Source: JANXYW01 sp031400455 (GTDB lineage Bacteria; Chloroflexota; Dehalococcoidia; DSTF01; JACRBR01). From it: 64,000 nt of DNA. The stretch covers positions 1 through 64,000 of the forward strand of contig JANNPX010000028.1 of assembly GCA_031400455.1 (NCBI GenBank), read 5' to 3'. A model generated the notes under the pieces. It ran no database searches, was not told where the DNA came from, and saw nothing but the letters and a program-made list of their open reading frames with translations. This document shows positions 32,796 through 42,146 of this stretch, piece by piece (position 1 is the first letter of the stretch; the number at the start of each line of letters is the position of its first letter). The position numbers were made by a program, and so were the translations under genes.

Positions 32796-33653
32796 CTAGC
32801 CTCCTGGGAGACCGTATGCCTGGACGCGGTGTAGGGTCGTTGGCGTGCCGGCGCGGCGGCTTTGCATGGCTTCGAGTGTGCTTAGCGCCTGGTAGAGCAT
32901 GCGGTTGAGGCCGGTCTCGTAGCGGATGATCAGGTCGATCGTCTTGGTGTCCGGGAGCGTCCTCTCGCGCATGAGCTGGTCGAGCTCTTCGCGGATGCTT
33001 GCGACTTCCATCTGCTGGCTGCTGGCGAGCACGGTGGCACGAGCGATCATGCCGGCCAGCACCTCCTGGAACGCTTCGCCGTCGCGCGCAGCGAGCGCCT
33101 TGAAGGCGGCGAGAAGGCTCTCGAACGTCCAGCGGACACCCGCGGCGGGCTGCTCGATGCCCTTCATGAAGCCGTCGAGGTTCTCGTTCGCCTGGTCCGC
33201 GAGGTCGGCCAGGATGGCCTCGACGTCCGCGGAAGCGAGGGCGGTGTCCGGCGGCATCTGAAGGAGGCCCTCGATGATGTCCAGGCAGCGGCGGGCGTCT
33301 TCGGCTCTCCGCTCCGCCTCGGCGACGGAGCGCGCGCGATCGGTAAAGGACAGCTTCTGCATCTTCGCGAAGTCGGCGTCGACCCGCTCGCGGCCGATGG
33401 CGATCGACTCGCATTCGAAGCGTTCGACGCGCCGCATGCGCCACGTCAGGCCGGCGATGCGCTCGACGAGTTGCGTCTCGACGGCGCCGACGGGGGCGCG
33501 GTCAACGAGGGTCGCCTCGAGATGCGCCTCCCACTCCTCTTCGGACTCCAGGCCGGGCACGACGATTAGCTGCGACGTGATGCCGTGGATCCTGGCGTTG
33601 AGGCGCGACATGGCGGTGCCGACGTTGGATTTCTTCTGCTTGGCTGGGGACAT
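32796..33653 (-). CDS. Repeat-associated protein of unknown function
   Basis: 285 residues from the ATG at 33653 with GGAGGG upstream. A basic start (SPAKQKKSNVGTAMSRLNARIHGITSQL) is followed by VGAVETQLVERIAGLTWRMRRVERFE and a long helical C-terminus. This N-terminal pattern is seen in a multi-copy family of Chloroflexota and Planctomycetes genomes often placed among intergenic repeats. CACAGATT-type repeats lie on both sides here. Function unknown. A link to mobility is only a guess. Confidence 0.5.
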   Translation of the reverse strand: MSPAKQKKSNVGTAMSRLNARIHGITSQLIVVPGLESEEEWEAHLEATLVDRAPVGAVETQLVERIAGLTWRMRRVERFECESIAIGRERVDADFAKMQKLSFTDRARSVAEAERRAEDARRCLDIIEGLLQMPPDTALASADVEAILADLADQANENLDGFMKGIEQPAAGVRWTFESLLAAFKALAARDGEAFQEVLAGMIARATVLASSQQMEVASIREELDQLMRERTLPDTKTIDLIIRYETGLNRMLYQALSTLEAMQSRRAGTPTTLHRVQAYGLPGG

Positions 33654-34011
33654 GGCGGAACCCTCCGCTAGTGGCGGCACTTGACAAGAGATTATGCGCA
33701 TGATCGGATCATGTCAAGGCTGGGGCGGATCCACAGAGGGCACAGATTGGTTGGGTTGGGGACGGGAACCGCAGATTACGCTGATTCCGCAGATTGGGTG
33801 ACGTTGGTTGGGGCCCTCACTCTGGGCCGCCCGCTGGCGGCCTTGTCCCGCTCGCTCAGGGGGCGAGGGATGTTCCGATGGTGTCATCCTGAGCGAAGTC
33901 GAAGGATCTTGTTCGGGTGGCACGCGTGGCTGGCTGGCGTCGGGATCGCGGGCGGCGCGGGCACCTCACCCCCAGCCCCTCTCTACGACGTGGAGAGGGG
34001 AGCACACGCGC
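33654..34011. repeat. Repeat-rich intergenic stretch
   Basis: Contains a CGCAGATT-type repeat (33767-33798), a copy of the widespread TGTCATCCTGAGCGAAGTCG family (33882-33910) and a CACCCCCAGCCCCTCTC element (33964-34003) with an 8-bp hairpin CCCCTCTC / GAGAGGGG. The last one starts 8 bases after the hsdR stop and may end its transcript. No gene supported. Confidence 0.6.
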
Positions 34012-36348
34012 TCAGCCCGCTTGCTGGTACAGATACTTCTGGAACCCAGCGAACGACTGCCGGATCGCCTCCGCGTTCCCGCCAAGATCCCGCACGCCAT
34101 CGCGGACAGAGTCGCTGTTGTACTTCCGCTTGAGAAGGGGCGTGAGCTCGTCGGTGTCGAGCTGATCGACGCCGACCTTCACGTACTGCGACAGCACGAA
34201 GCCCAGGAACACTTGCAGCTTGCCGTCGAAGTGGGCATCGATCTCGACCTTCGCCGCTGCGGCTCGTTCTTCGCGCGTGAGCGGCGTAAGGGCGTAGGCG
34301 ACGTGAGCCAGCACGTCGAAGACGTCGCTGTTCTCGGCGTCGATAGCCTTCTGCATCTCGGTGAGTTGCTCGCCGCCGAAGCCCTTCTCGGCGAGCCCCT
34401 CCAGCAGGCGTTTGCGCGTCTCGGGCTCACTCCAGAGCGCGCGTAGCTCCGCCTCGCTCTTGAAGAACTCGGGCAGCTCGCCGTAGAGCATCTGTAGAAA
34501 TTGCCGCGCGGAGACAGGCGTGCCGTCTGGATGCCAGTAGCTGGTCATCATCATGTGCTGGATCGTGCGCGCCTTGCCGTCGGCGAGGATGATCTCGATC
34601 TTCTCGTGCTTCGGCCGCTCCTCTTTATCGTCACCCCCATCGTCTTCTTCCTTCGGCCGGTCTTGGAACGCTCGCGGCACTTTGGGCTGGTGCGGTTCTG
34701 GCTCCTGCGGCTCGCCATCCCACTCCGGGTCGCTGAAGTGGTGGTGCGCCTTCACGAAGTCGTAGATCGTGAAGTAGTCCTTTCCGTCGTAAAGGCGCGT
34801 GCCGCGTCCGATGATCTGCTTGAACTCGATCATCGAGTTGATCGGGCGCATTAGCACGATGTTGCGGATGTTGCGTGCGTCAACACCTGTTGCCAGTTTC
34901 TCGGACGTGGTCAAGATCGTCGGGACGGATTTCTCGTTGTCCTGGAAGTCGCGCAGGTACTGCTCGCCCAGCTTGCCGTCGTCAGCCGTGACGCGATGGC
35001 AGTAGTTCGGGTCGGAGATCTTCTTCATCTGGTTGATGACGTCGCGTACCAGCAGTGCGTGGGCCTGCGACGCGCAGAAGATGATGGACTTCTCGGTCTG
35101 GTCGATGTCCTCCATGAAGATCCGCACCCGGTGTACTTCACGTTCGACAATCACGATGTCCCTGTTGAATTGCGGCTCCTCGTATCTCTTCCCGGCGACG
35201 ATATCGCCCGCAATGACCGCATCATCCGGAGAGTAGACGTACTCGTCGAGCGTCGTCGAGATCTGCTTTACCTTGAACGGCGTCAGGAAGCCGTCGTTGA
35301 TCCCTTCCTTCAGCGAGTACGTGAAGACCGGGTCGCCAAAGTACGCGTACGTATCGACGTTGTCCTTGCGCTTTGGCGTCGCCGTGAGCCCGAGCTGCAC
35401 CGCCGGCGCGAAGTAATCCATGATGCCGCGCCAGTTGCTCTCGTCGTTGGCGCCGCCCCGGTGGCACTCGTCGATCACGATGAAGTCGAAGAAGTCCGGC
35501 GGATATTCGCCGAAGTATGGCGCGGGCTGGCCGTCGGCGTCCTCGCCGCTCATGAATGTCTGGAAGATCGTGAAGAAGATGCTGCCGTTCTTCGGGACCT
35601 TGCCCTTCTTCTTGATCTCATCCGGAGCGATCCGCACCAGCGCATCCTCCGCAAACGACGAGAACGCGTTGTACGCCTGATCGGCGAGGATGTTGCGGTC
35701 GGCAAGGAACAGGATGCGCGGACGGCGCGTCGGCTCGCGGCTCAAGTTCCATCGACTCTGGAACAACTTCCACGCGATCTGAAACGCGATGAACGTCTTG
35801 CCCGTGCCGGTCGCCAGCGTGAGCAGGATGCGCGACTGTTCGTGCGCAATCGCATCCATCACCCGCTCGACGGCGATGTCCTGGTAGTAGCGCCCGGGAT
35901 GCGAGCCGCCCTTGTCCTCGAACGGGATGGCCGCGAACCGGTCGCGCCACGCGTTCGGCTCGGGGAACGTCATCGACCACAGTTCGTCCGGCGTCGGGTA
36001 GTGCGAGAGCGGACCTTCCTTGCCCGTCTCCATGTCGATGCCGTAGATGCCGCGCCCGTTCGTCGCGTACGTGTAGCGGATCTCCAGCTTGCCGGCGTAG
36101 TTCTTCGCCTGCGCGACGCCCAGCGTCAGGTCCTCATCCAGTGCCTTCGCCTCGACCACGGCGAGCTTGGTGTTGCGGTACTCCAGCACGTAGTCGGCCG
36201 TGAGCGGCTTACCCCGCCTTCCGCGACCTTCGATGCGCCCGAGCGTGATGCCGTACTCGCGCCGGATGCGGCTGCCGGCGACCACGCCCCAGCCCGCTCC
36301 CGCAAGCGCGGGGTCGATGTAGTCGGCGCGGGTCTCGGCCTCGTTCAT
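34012..36348 (-). CDS. hsdR: Type I restriction enzyme R subunit
   Basis: 778 residues, typical of the shorter EcoEI-like class. The N-terminal nuclease shows D52 (LTADYVLEYRN) and E67-A-K69 (VVEAKAL). A superfamily 2 helicase core follows with ATGTGKTF (Walker A), DECHRGG (DEAH-type) and LMRPINSMIEFKQIIGRGTRL (motif VI). It translocates DNA and cuts unmethylated target DNA away from the site, with HsdM and HsdS. Last gene of the operon, 9 bases after hsdS. Confidence 0.95.
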   Translation of the reverse strand: MNEAETRADYIDPALAGAGWGVVAGSRIRREYGITLGRIEGRGRRGKPLTADYVLEYRNTKLAVVEAKALDEDLTLGVAQAKNYAGKLEIRYTYATNGRGIYGIDMETGKEGPLSHYPTPDELWSMTFPEPNAWRDRFAAIPFEDKGGSHPGRYYQDIAVERVMDAIAHEQSRILLTLATGTGKTFIAFQIAWKLFQSRWNLSREPTRRPRILFLADRNILADQAYNAFSSFAEDALVRIAPDEIKKKGKVPKNGSIFFTIFQTFMSGEDADGQPAPYFGEYPPDFFDFIVIDECHRGGANDESNWRGIMDYFAPAVQLGLTATPKRKDNVDTYAYFGDPVFTYSLKEGINDGFLTPFKVKQISTTLDEYVYSPDDAVIAGDIVAGKRYEEPQFNRDIVIVEREVHRVRIFMEDIDQTEKSIIFCASQAHALLVRDVINQMKKISDPNYCHRVTADDGKLGEQYLRDFQDNEKSVPTILTTSEKLATGVDARNIRNIVLMRPINSMIEFKQIIGRGTRLYDGKDYFTIYDFVKAHHHFSDPEWDGEPQEPEPHQPKVPRAFQDRPKEEDDGGDDKEERPKHEKIEIILADGKARTIQHMMMTSYWHPDGTPVSARQFLQMLYGELPEFFKSEAELRALWSEPETRKRLLEGLAEKGFGGEQLTEMQKAIDAENSDVFDVLAHVAYALTPLTREERAAAAKVEIDAHFDGKLQVFLGFVLSQYVKVGVDQLDTDELTPLLKRKYNSDSVRDGVRDLGGNAEAIRQSFAGFQKYLYQQAG

Positions 36349-36357
36349 CGCGCGATC

Positions 36358-37557
36358 CTACAGGTCGCCGCTGAAGGCTTGATGCAACAGCGATTGCTTC
36401 AACGCCTCGATGGCAGCGAGCTTCTGCCAGTAGATCAACGCGAGGCGGCTTGTTGTGTCCTCGAGCTCATCCAGTTCCGCAGCAACCGCCCACTGCTCCT
36501 GCGGTTGCGGTACAGGAACTCTCAACGATTTAAGCTGTCTGATCGTGAATTGCTGGAGCGCGGCACCATTCTTGGACGCCTGAAACCCTCTCTGCATATC
36601 ACTGGAGTTCAACATATGGAACAGGAACTTGTTGTTTATTTCGTCACCACATCGGAGCCAGGCGATTTGCGAATTCAGATTTGCGCCGTCGTAAGCTGAG
36701 TCCACGATCGCGGTCTTTCCGATCTCCCCGCGGTTAGTGATTAGGATGTCGCCTTCCTTGAGGTGGCCTTTCTTAAGGCGTGCGTGCTTTTCCGGAGATA
36801 GAAATCGCATGTCAGATCGAGAAACGCGTCCCTCGACGAGATTGGTCGCCCGTATGAACGGAACCCCGATGTCAACAAGCTCCTCTTTCCTCGGATAGTT
36901 GGAGGAGTGGTTTCCGTCACCGATCGTGCAGACCTCTTCGAGGGCCTTCCTGTTCCAATGCCGGCCTCGCGTGGTCAGTACGCTTTGGACGTGGCTATCG
37001 AAGATCGCGCGGGCGTTCCGGAGGTTCTTCTCGGCGTTGGCTTTGGCAGCGGCGATGCCCGCGAACGCTTGGTCGAGAATCCCGACGATTCGGTCCTGTT
37101 CACGGAGGGGTGGGACGGGGATGCAGATCGCCGCGATCGTCGGCAGATTCAGCGACGGATATGCATGATCCTGTACGAGGTCCTGCGCAGCAACGGTGGC
37201 CAGGAAATAGAGTAGGAACCTCGGCATGATCTGAGATTCATTGGCGACGATGGTGGCGAGGTGACTCGATACAAACCCTTCGACGCCGAGTAGCACACGG
37301 TGATTGAGGAACGTCGAAGCTCCACTCTTCGGAAAGAGAATCGTACCTCGCGGAAGACTACGCAACCCCTTGATCCCGTCGTCGTTGAGGCGATCGGTCG
37401 ACTCACGAATTTCACCGAAACGCACGCGACCAGCGTCTGAGGTTCTGAAGAACGGGTACCTGCCGTCCTTGAAAAACGACTCACCTTGAGGCGCTGAATT
37501 CCCAGCACTGACTTCTGCCACATTGCCTAGCGTCTTGCGCGACCATTCGCCGTTCAT
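36358..37557 (-). CDS. hsdS: Type I restriction enzyme S (specificity) subunit
   Basis: 399 residues with two target-recognition halves: TRD1 begins WSRKTLGNVAEVSAGNSAPQ and ends near PPLREQDRIVGILDQ, and TRD2 begins WNRKALEEVCTIGDGNHSS and ends near PQPQEQWAVAAELDELE. The two conserved helical spacers are visible. Defines the DNA sequence read by the complex, which cannot be predicted here. Its start overlaps the hsdM stop by four bases. Confidence 0.95.
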   Translation of the reverse strand: MNGEWSRKTLGNVAEVSAGNSAPQGESFFKDGRYPFFRTSDAGRVRFGEIRESTDRLNDDGIKGLRSLPRGTILFPKSGASTFLNHRVLLGVEGFVSSHLATIVANESQIMPRFLLYFLATVAAQDLVQDHAYPSLNLPTIAAICIPVPPLREQDRIVGILDQAFAGIAAAKANAEKNLRNARAIFDSHVQSVLTTRGRHWNRKALEEVCTIGDGNHSSNYPRKEELVDIGVPFIRATNLVEGRVSRSDMRFLSPEKHARLKKGHLKEGDILITNRGEIGKTAIVDSAYDGANLNSQIAWLRCGDEINNKFLFHMLNSSDMQRGFQASKNGAALQQFTIRQLKSLRVPVPQPQEQWAVAAELDELEDTTSRLALIYWQKLAAIEALKQSLLHQAFSGDL

Positions 37558-39011
37558 ACCACTGCCCTAATGCTCGCCAGCACCTGGGCACTCTCGGCGT
37601 CTAGCGCGGCGATCTCGTCCATGATCGCGGACGGAGTGCGGTGCGCGATCTCGTCTCCACCGTGCGGGTTCTTCACGGAGAGATCGAATGTCGTCGGATC
37701 GATCGTCTTCGCATCGACGCTCCAGCTCTTGGGCGAGTCGGCGCAGGTCTGCTGTAGCATCACGAATTCGGCGAGGTCGTCGTCGTTGAGCGGGTTGGTC
37801 TTACCGAGGCTCCGGCCTGGGTCGAGCTGGTAGTACCAGATCTTTCGCGTCGGCGAACCCTTCCCAAAGAACAGCACCACGGTCTTCACGCCCGCGCCCT
37901 GGAACGTCCCACTCGGGCAGTCGAGCACGGTGTGCAGGTTGCAGCTCTCCAGCAACAGCTTGCGCAGGCTCACCGACGCGTTGTCGGCGTTGGAAAGGAA
38001 CGTATTCTTGATCACCACGCCGCCGCGCCCGCCTGCCTTCAGCATTTTGATGAAATGCTGAAGGAACAGGTACGCCGTCTCGCCCGTGCGGATCGGGAAG
38101 TTCTGCTGCACTTCCTTCCGCTCGCCGCCGCCGAACGGCGGGTTGGCCAGCACGATGTCGAAGCGGTCCTTCTCCTGAACGTCGGCGAGGTTCTCGGTGA
38201 GCGTGTTCGTGTGGATGATATTCGGCGCCTCGATGCCGTGCAGGATCATGTTCATGATCCCGATGACGTACGCGAGGGGCTTCTTCTCCTTGGCGTAAAA
38301 GGTGCGCTCCTGCAGCGTCCGGTCATCGTCGGTGCTGCGCTGGGGGTTGTTGGCCTTCAGGTAATCGAACGATTCGCACAAGAAGCCCGCCGAGCCGACC
38401 GCGCCGTCATAGATCTGCTCGCCGATCTGCGGCTTCACGACCTGGATGATCGCGCGGATCAGCGGACGCGGCGTGTAGTACTCGCCGCCGTTGCGCCCGG
38501 CGTTGCCCATGTTCTTGATCTTGTCCTCGTACAGAGAAGACAATTCATGTTTTTCCGTCTGCGAGCTGAATCGCAGTTCATCGATATGGTCGATGATCTC
38601 GCGCAGGTTGTAGCCGCTCTGGATCTTGTTTTTGATCTCGCCGAAGATCTCGCCGATCTTGTACTCGATCGTGTTCGGCCCGCTGGCCTTCTGCTTGAAG
38701 CCCTGAAGGTACGGAAAGAGCGTCACATTCACGAAGTCGCGCAGGTCGTCGCCGGTCATTGCGGCGTTGTCGTCGCGCTTGCCGTCGGCGGTCCTGGGCG
38801 CCGCCCAGCTCTCCCAGCGGTAGGGCGCGTCAAGAATGAAGCTGTGCTTCCGTCCCTCAAGCTCAGCCTCGATGGCCTTGTCGTGCTCCAACCCGTCGAG
38901 GTACTTCAGGAACAGCAGCCAGGAGGTCTGCTCCGTGTAGTCCAGCTCCGTCGTGCAGCCGGCTTCCTGCCGCAGCACGGTGTCGATGTTCTTGAACGCC
39001 TGCTCGAACAT
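37554..39011 (-). CDS. hsdM: Type I restriction enzyme M subunit (adenine methyltransferase)
   Basis: 485 residues. Motif IV NPPFGG and the SAM site (YDGAVGSAGFLCESF, FYTPRPLIRAI-like) are present. An N-terminal helical domain HsdM_N comes first. Methylates N6-adenine in the target. First gene of the operon hsdM-hsdS-hsdR. Confidence 0.95.
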   Translation of the reverse strand: MFEQAFKNIDTVLRQEAGCTTELDYTEQTSWLLFLKYLDGLEHDKAIEAELEGRKHSFILDAPYRWESWAAPRTADGKRDDNAAMTGDDLRDFVNVTLFPYLQGFKQKASGPNTIEYKIGEIFGEIKNKIQSGYNLREIIDHIDELRFSSQTEKHELSSLYEDKIKNMGNAGRNGGEYYTPRPLIRAIIQVVKPQIGEQIYDGAVGSAGFLCESFDYLKANNPQRSTDDDRTLQERTFYAKEKKPLAYVIGIMNMILHGIEAPNIIHTNTLTENLADVQEKDRFDIVLANPPFGGGERKEVQQNFPIRTGETAYLFLQHFIKMLKAGGRGGVVIKNTFLSNADNASVSLRKLLLESCNLHTVLDCPSGTFQGAGVKTVVLFFGKGSPTRKIWYYQLDPGRSLGKTNPLNDDDLAEFVMLQQTCADSPKSWSVDAKTIDPTTFDLSVKNPHGGDEIAHRTPSAIMDEIAALDAESAQVLASIRAVV

Positions 39012-39317
39012 GTGGTGCTTTCTCAGCGCTCACAACCGCCCAGCGCACGATTGTAGCCCATACATACCGGACCGCTTCGCCCAGCCGCGAATTGAGCATA
39101 CAATTCCGGCTCATACGCTGAGGAGAGATCGTGGATTCTGATGTCGAAGGTACCGGGGGCGGATCGGGTTGATCAGGCTTGGCGAGTCCCACGGCGACGG
39201 CGACGGCGCGGCCGACCGCGAGCTTGAGCTGCTGCAGCACGTGTGGGACACGGTGGTGAACAAGGTTCGAATCGCAAGCCCGAACGAGAAACCCTAGTCA
39301 GCGGAAGGAACAGCATC
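39012..39317. other. Intergenic region between hsdM and acyl-CoA dehydrogenase
   Basis: 306 bases between divergent genes. Holds a GGCGACGGCGACGGCG short tandem stretch near 39190. No gene, RNA or clear promoter can be supported. The ribosome-binding site GGAAGGAA at its right end belongs to the next gene. Confidence 0.4.
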
Positions 39318-40568
39318 ATGGACTTCGATATCCCGGAGGACATCCAGCAGCTCTTGAAGGACCTCGACGCATTCATCGAGGCCGAGATCAAGCCGCTGGA
39401 AGAGCAGGACGACAACATCCGCTTCTTCGACCATCGCCGCGAATTCGCGCGGACGGACTTCGATCGTGGAGGGGTGCCCCGTCACGACTGGGAGGCACTG
39501 CTCGCCGAGATGCGGCGGCGCGCCGACAAGGCGGGCTTCCTGAAGTACGCCATCCCCGCGAAGTACGGCGGGCAAGGCGGCACGAACCTGGCGATGGCGA
39601 TCGTGCGCGAGCACCTGGCCGCGAAGGGGCTGGGGCTGCACAACGATCTGCAGAACGAGTCCTCGATTGTCGGAAACTTTCCGACGATCAAGATGTGGGA
39701 GAACTACGGCAGCGAGGATCAGAAGAAGCAATTCCTCGACGGCATGTTCACCGGCAAGACGCGCGTCGCGTTCGGGCTGACGGAGCCGAATCACGGTTCC
39801 GACGCATCATGGCTGGAAACGAAGGCCGTGAAGCACGGCGACGAGTGGGTGATCAACGGCCAGAAGCGCTTCAACAGCGGCCTGCACGCGGCAACGCACG
39901 ACATGATCTTCGCTCGCACGTCGGGCGACGAGGGGCGCGCGCAGGGCATCAGCTGCTTCATCGTGCCGGTGAACACTCCGGGATTCTCGGTCGATTTCAT
40001 GTGGTGGACGTTCAACATGCCCACCGACCACGCCGAAGTCACGCTGAGCGACGTGCGCGTGCCGGCGACCGCCATGCTCGGCAAGGAGGGCGACGGTCTC
40101 TCGCTGGCGAACACATTCACCCACGAGAACCGGATCCGGCAGGCAGCGTCGGGCGTCGGCGCGGCGCAGTACTGCATCAACCAGGCGGCGGAGTACGCGC
40201 GCAACCGGATCACGTTCGGGCAGCCGCTCTCGAGCCGCCAGGCGATCCAGTTCCCGCTGGCGGAGCTGCAGACCGAGTGCGAGATGGTGCGGCAGCTCGT
40301 GCGGAAGACGGCGTGGGAGTTGGACCACAAACACCACATGGAGATCAGCGACAAGGTAGCGATGTGCAACTATCGCGCGAACCGGCTGGTCTGTGACGCC
40401 GCTGATCGGGCGATGCAGGTACACGGTGGGATGGGCTACACGCGGCATATGCCGTTCGAGCACATCTACCGGCACCACCGCCGCTACCGCATCACGGAGG
40501 GTTCGGAGGAGATCCAAATCCGCCGCATCGCACAGATCTTGTTCGGGTATGGTCGGCCGCGCGAGTAG
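39318..40568 (+). CDS. Acyl-CoA dehydrogenase
   Basis: 416 residues from the ATG at 39318 with GGAAGGAA upstream. DFDIPEDIQQLLKDLDAFIEAEI opens the protein. FGLTEPNHGSDASWLETKA, QRFNSG and CDAADRAMQVHGGMGYTRH are conserved FAD/substrate and C-terminal motifs. The HGGMGYTR block places it nearer to long/branched-chain acyl-CoA dehydrogenases than the 3080 and 26454 proteins. Single gene. Confidence 0.9.
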   Translation: MDFDIPEDIQQLLKDLDAFIEAEIKPLEEQDDNIRFFDHRREFARTDFDRGGVPRHDWEALLAEMRRRADKAGFLKYAIPAKYGGQGGTNLAMAIVREHLAAKGLGLHNDLQNESSIVGNFPTIKMWENYGSEDQKKQFLDGMFTGKTRVAFGLTEPNHGSDASWLETKAVKHGDEWVINGQKRFNSGLHAATHDMIFARTSGDEGRAQGISCFIVPVNTPGFSVDFMWWTFNMPTDHAEVTLSDVRVPATAMLGKEGDGLSLANTFTHENRIRQAASGVGAAQYCINQAAEYARNRITFGQPLSSRQAIQFPLAELQTECEMVRQLVRKTAWELDHKHHMEISDKVAMCNYRANRLVCDAADRAMQVHGGMGYTRHMPFEHIYRHHRRYRITEGSEEIQIRRIAQILFGYGRPRE

Positions 40569-40860
40569 TCGGCGGTTGCCCTCATCGTCAAGACGGACAC
40601 ACCCGAGAGGGGCTGGCGCCCTTCAGAACCGCCCAGACTCCCAACACGGATGGCTCACCAAGTAAGCAAACGACACCGCGCCGTCAGGCTGCTGGAAGGT
40701 TCGGCCCTGTACCGTCCTTTCCTGTAGGGCTTGGTGCGAGCCGCCGGCTCCCTCCCAAGAATGGTAGCCTGCACCGCGCACATCGTTCCGAGATCCGTCC
40801 GGGGGGGCGGGCGTGATCGACGGGCGGATGACAGAGACCAATCAGAGGAGGAGAGATCAA

Positions 40861-41379
40861 GTGAATCAATGGATATGCAGGATCGCGATGGTCGGAATCC
40901 TGATCGCAGCCGCTGGGGGAGTTGTAGCCTGCTCCGACGATGACGGTGAACGGATGACGATTGCCGAGTACGTCGCGGCGCTGGACGCTATCGATGACGA
41001 AAACAGCGAGCGCACCGATGCGCTCTTCGCGAGCATTACGGACGAGAACGACGTCGACCAGGCGCGCAACGCGTTCAGCAAGTTGCCGGGCGAGTTGCGA
41101 AGGGCCGTCTCCCAGGCGGAGGACCTGAACCCGCCCGAGGAGGCGCAGGCCAAGCACGACGCCCTCGTCGAAGCACTCGACGAGTTTGCGGACGCGATGC
41201 AAGATGCGGCCAATGCGGGGGCGGACGCAACCAGCGTCGAGAAGTTCTTCGCAGCTGTGGAGTCCGATGGGTTCGCCGCGGCGGGGGAGGGATTCGCGAA
41301 AGCATGTCTGGACATGCAGAACCTCGCGAAAGACAAGGGCATCACCGTCGACCTCGGCTGCGACGATGACGAAGACTAG
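40861..41379 (+). CDS. Lipoprotein of unknown function (possibly truncated)
   Basis: 172 residues from the GTG at 40861 with GGAGGAGAGATCAA upstream. Signal peptide with lipobox VVAC (GGVVACSDDDG) implies membrane anchoring. The mature part is acidic and helical, ending DLGCDDDED. The frame stays open past the TAG for 36 more codons that look like the start of a SnoaL/NTF2-like domain, so the gene may once have been longer. Confidence 0.7.
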   Translation: MNQWICRIAMVGILIAAAGGVVACSDDDGERMTIAEYVAALDAIDDENSERTDALFASITDENDVDQARNAFSKLPGELRRAVSQAEDLNPPEEAQAKHDALVEALDEFADAMQDAANAGADATSVEKFFAAVESDGFAAAGEGFAKACLDMQNLAKDKGITVDLGCDDDED

Positions 41380-41490
41380 GCGACGGCAGCGGAGCAGACG
41401 ATACGAGACGTGGCGGCCGCATGGAACGCCAAGGACATCGACGCGTTTGCGGTGCTGCCCACCGACGCCGGTCTGAGTTCGTCTTGCTGA
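41380..41490 (+). pseudogene. Remnant of a SnoaL/NTF2-like domain, in frame with the lipoprotein
   Basis: Directly after the lipoprotein's TAG and in the same frame, the DNA reads AEQTIRDVAAAWNAKDIDAF and then loses similarity before a TGA at 41488. That string is the characteristic first helix of SnoaL-like domains. A full domain needs about 110 residues, so this is a fragment left after a stop mutation and deletion, or a junction artefact. Confidence 0.5.
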
Positions 41491-41540
41491 CATAATCCGC
41501 GCGGCAGCGGTGCCCTGACTGACTTCGTGCCAGGGCCGCT

Positions 41541-42146
41541 CTACAGGCCCGAAGCGGCTTCGCTCATACCGAAGGCGTCCATTTGGGACTGGAACTCGCG
41601 GACGTCGTGGGAGTAGACGAGGAGGTCGTGCTTCTCGCCGTTGCGGTCTTTGACGTGGTCGCGTAGGAGCGCTTCGGCCTTGAAGCCCAACTCCTCGAAT
41701 GTGGCGATGGCGCCCTTCTGGTCGATGGTCATCTGCGCCACCATCTTCTCGATGTTGCGATCGAGCGCCTGCGCAAAGATGGCATCGGTGAGCGAGCGTC
41801 CGAGGCCCTTGCCACGAATCTTGTCGCTGATCAACACGCGGAGTTCGCCGACGTGCTGCGACCACGGCGCGTTGCTGAGGTGCAGGCTGGCGTAGCCGAA
41901 AATCGCGCCGTCCCGCTCGGCGACGATCGTGACGATGCGACCGGCCTCGATGTTGTCGAGCCAGTCCGCGACGATGCCGGCGTCCGTGATGTCGGTGCGC
42001 AGGAAGAGCAGGTCGTGGTCGCCGAGTGACTGCGTGAACGCGAGGAAGGCTTCGATATCGACGCGGCGGAGGAGGCGCAGTGTTATTTCGCTGCCGTCGG
42101 ACAGCGCCTGTGCCCGCGGCAGCGTTAACGACCCGTTGCTGCTCAT
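41541..42146 (-). CDS. GNAT-family N-acetyltransferase
   Basis: 201 residues. The start at 42146 overlaps the phaC stop as ATGA, with GAGG upstream. The acetyl-CoA loop is RGKGLGRSL. A FLRTDITDA strand and the C-terminal GFKAEALLRDHVKDRNGEKHDLLVYS are shared with the paralogue at 51661. Coupled to phaC, so it may modify a PHA-related protein. The target is unknown. Confidence 0.85.
   Translation of the reverse strand: MSSNGSLTLPRAQALSDGSEITLRLLRRVDIEAFLAFTQSLGDHDLLFLRTDITDAGIVADWLDNIEAGRIVTIVAERDGAIFGYASLHLSNAPWSQHVGELRVLISDKIRGKGLGRSLTDAIFAQALDRNIEKMVAQMTIDQKGAIATFEELGFKAEALLRDHVKDRNGEKHDLLVYSHDVREFQSQMDAFGMSEAASGL

Noticed and set aside
34996..36699. A 567-codon plus-strand frame opposite hsdR and hsdS
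   Set aside because: Shadow of hsdR codon bias with no recognisable domain.
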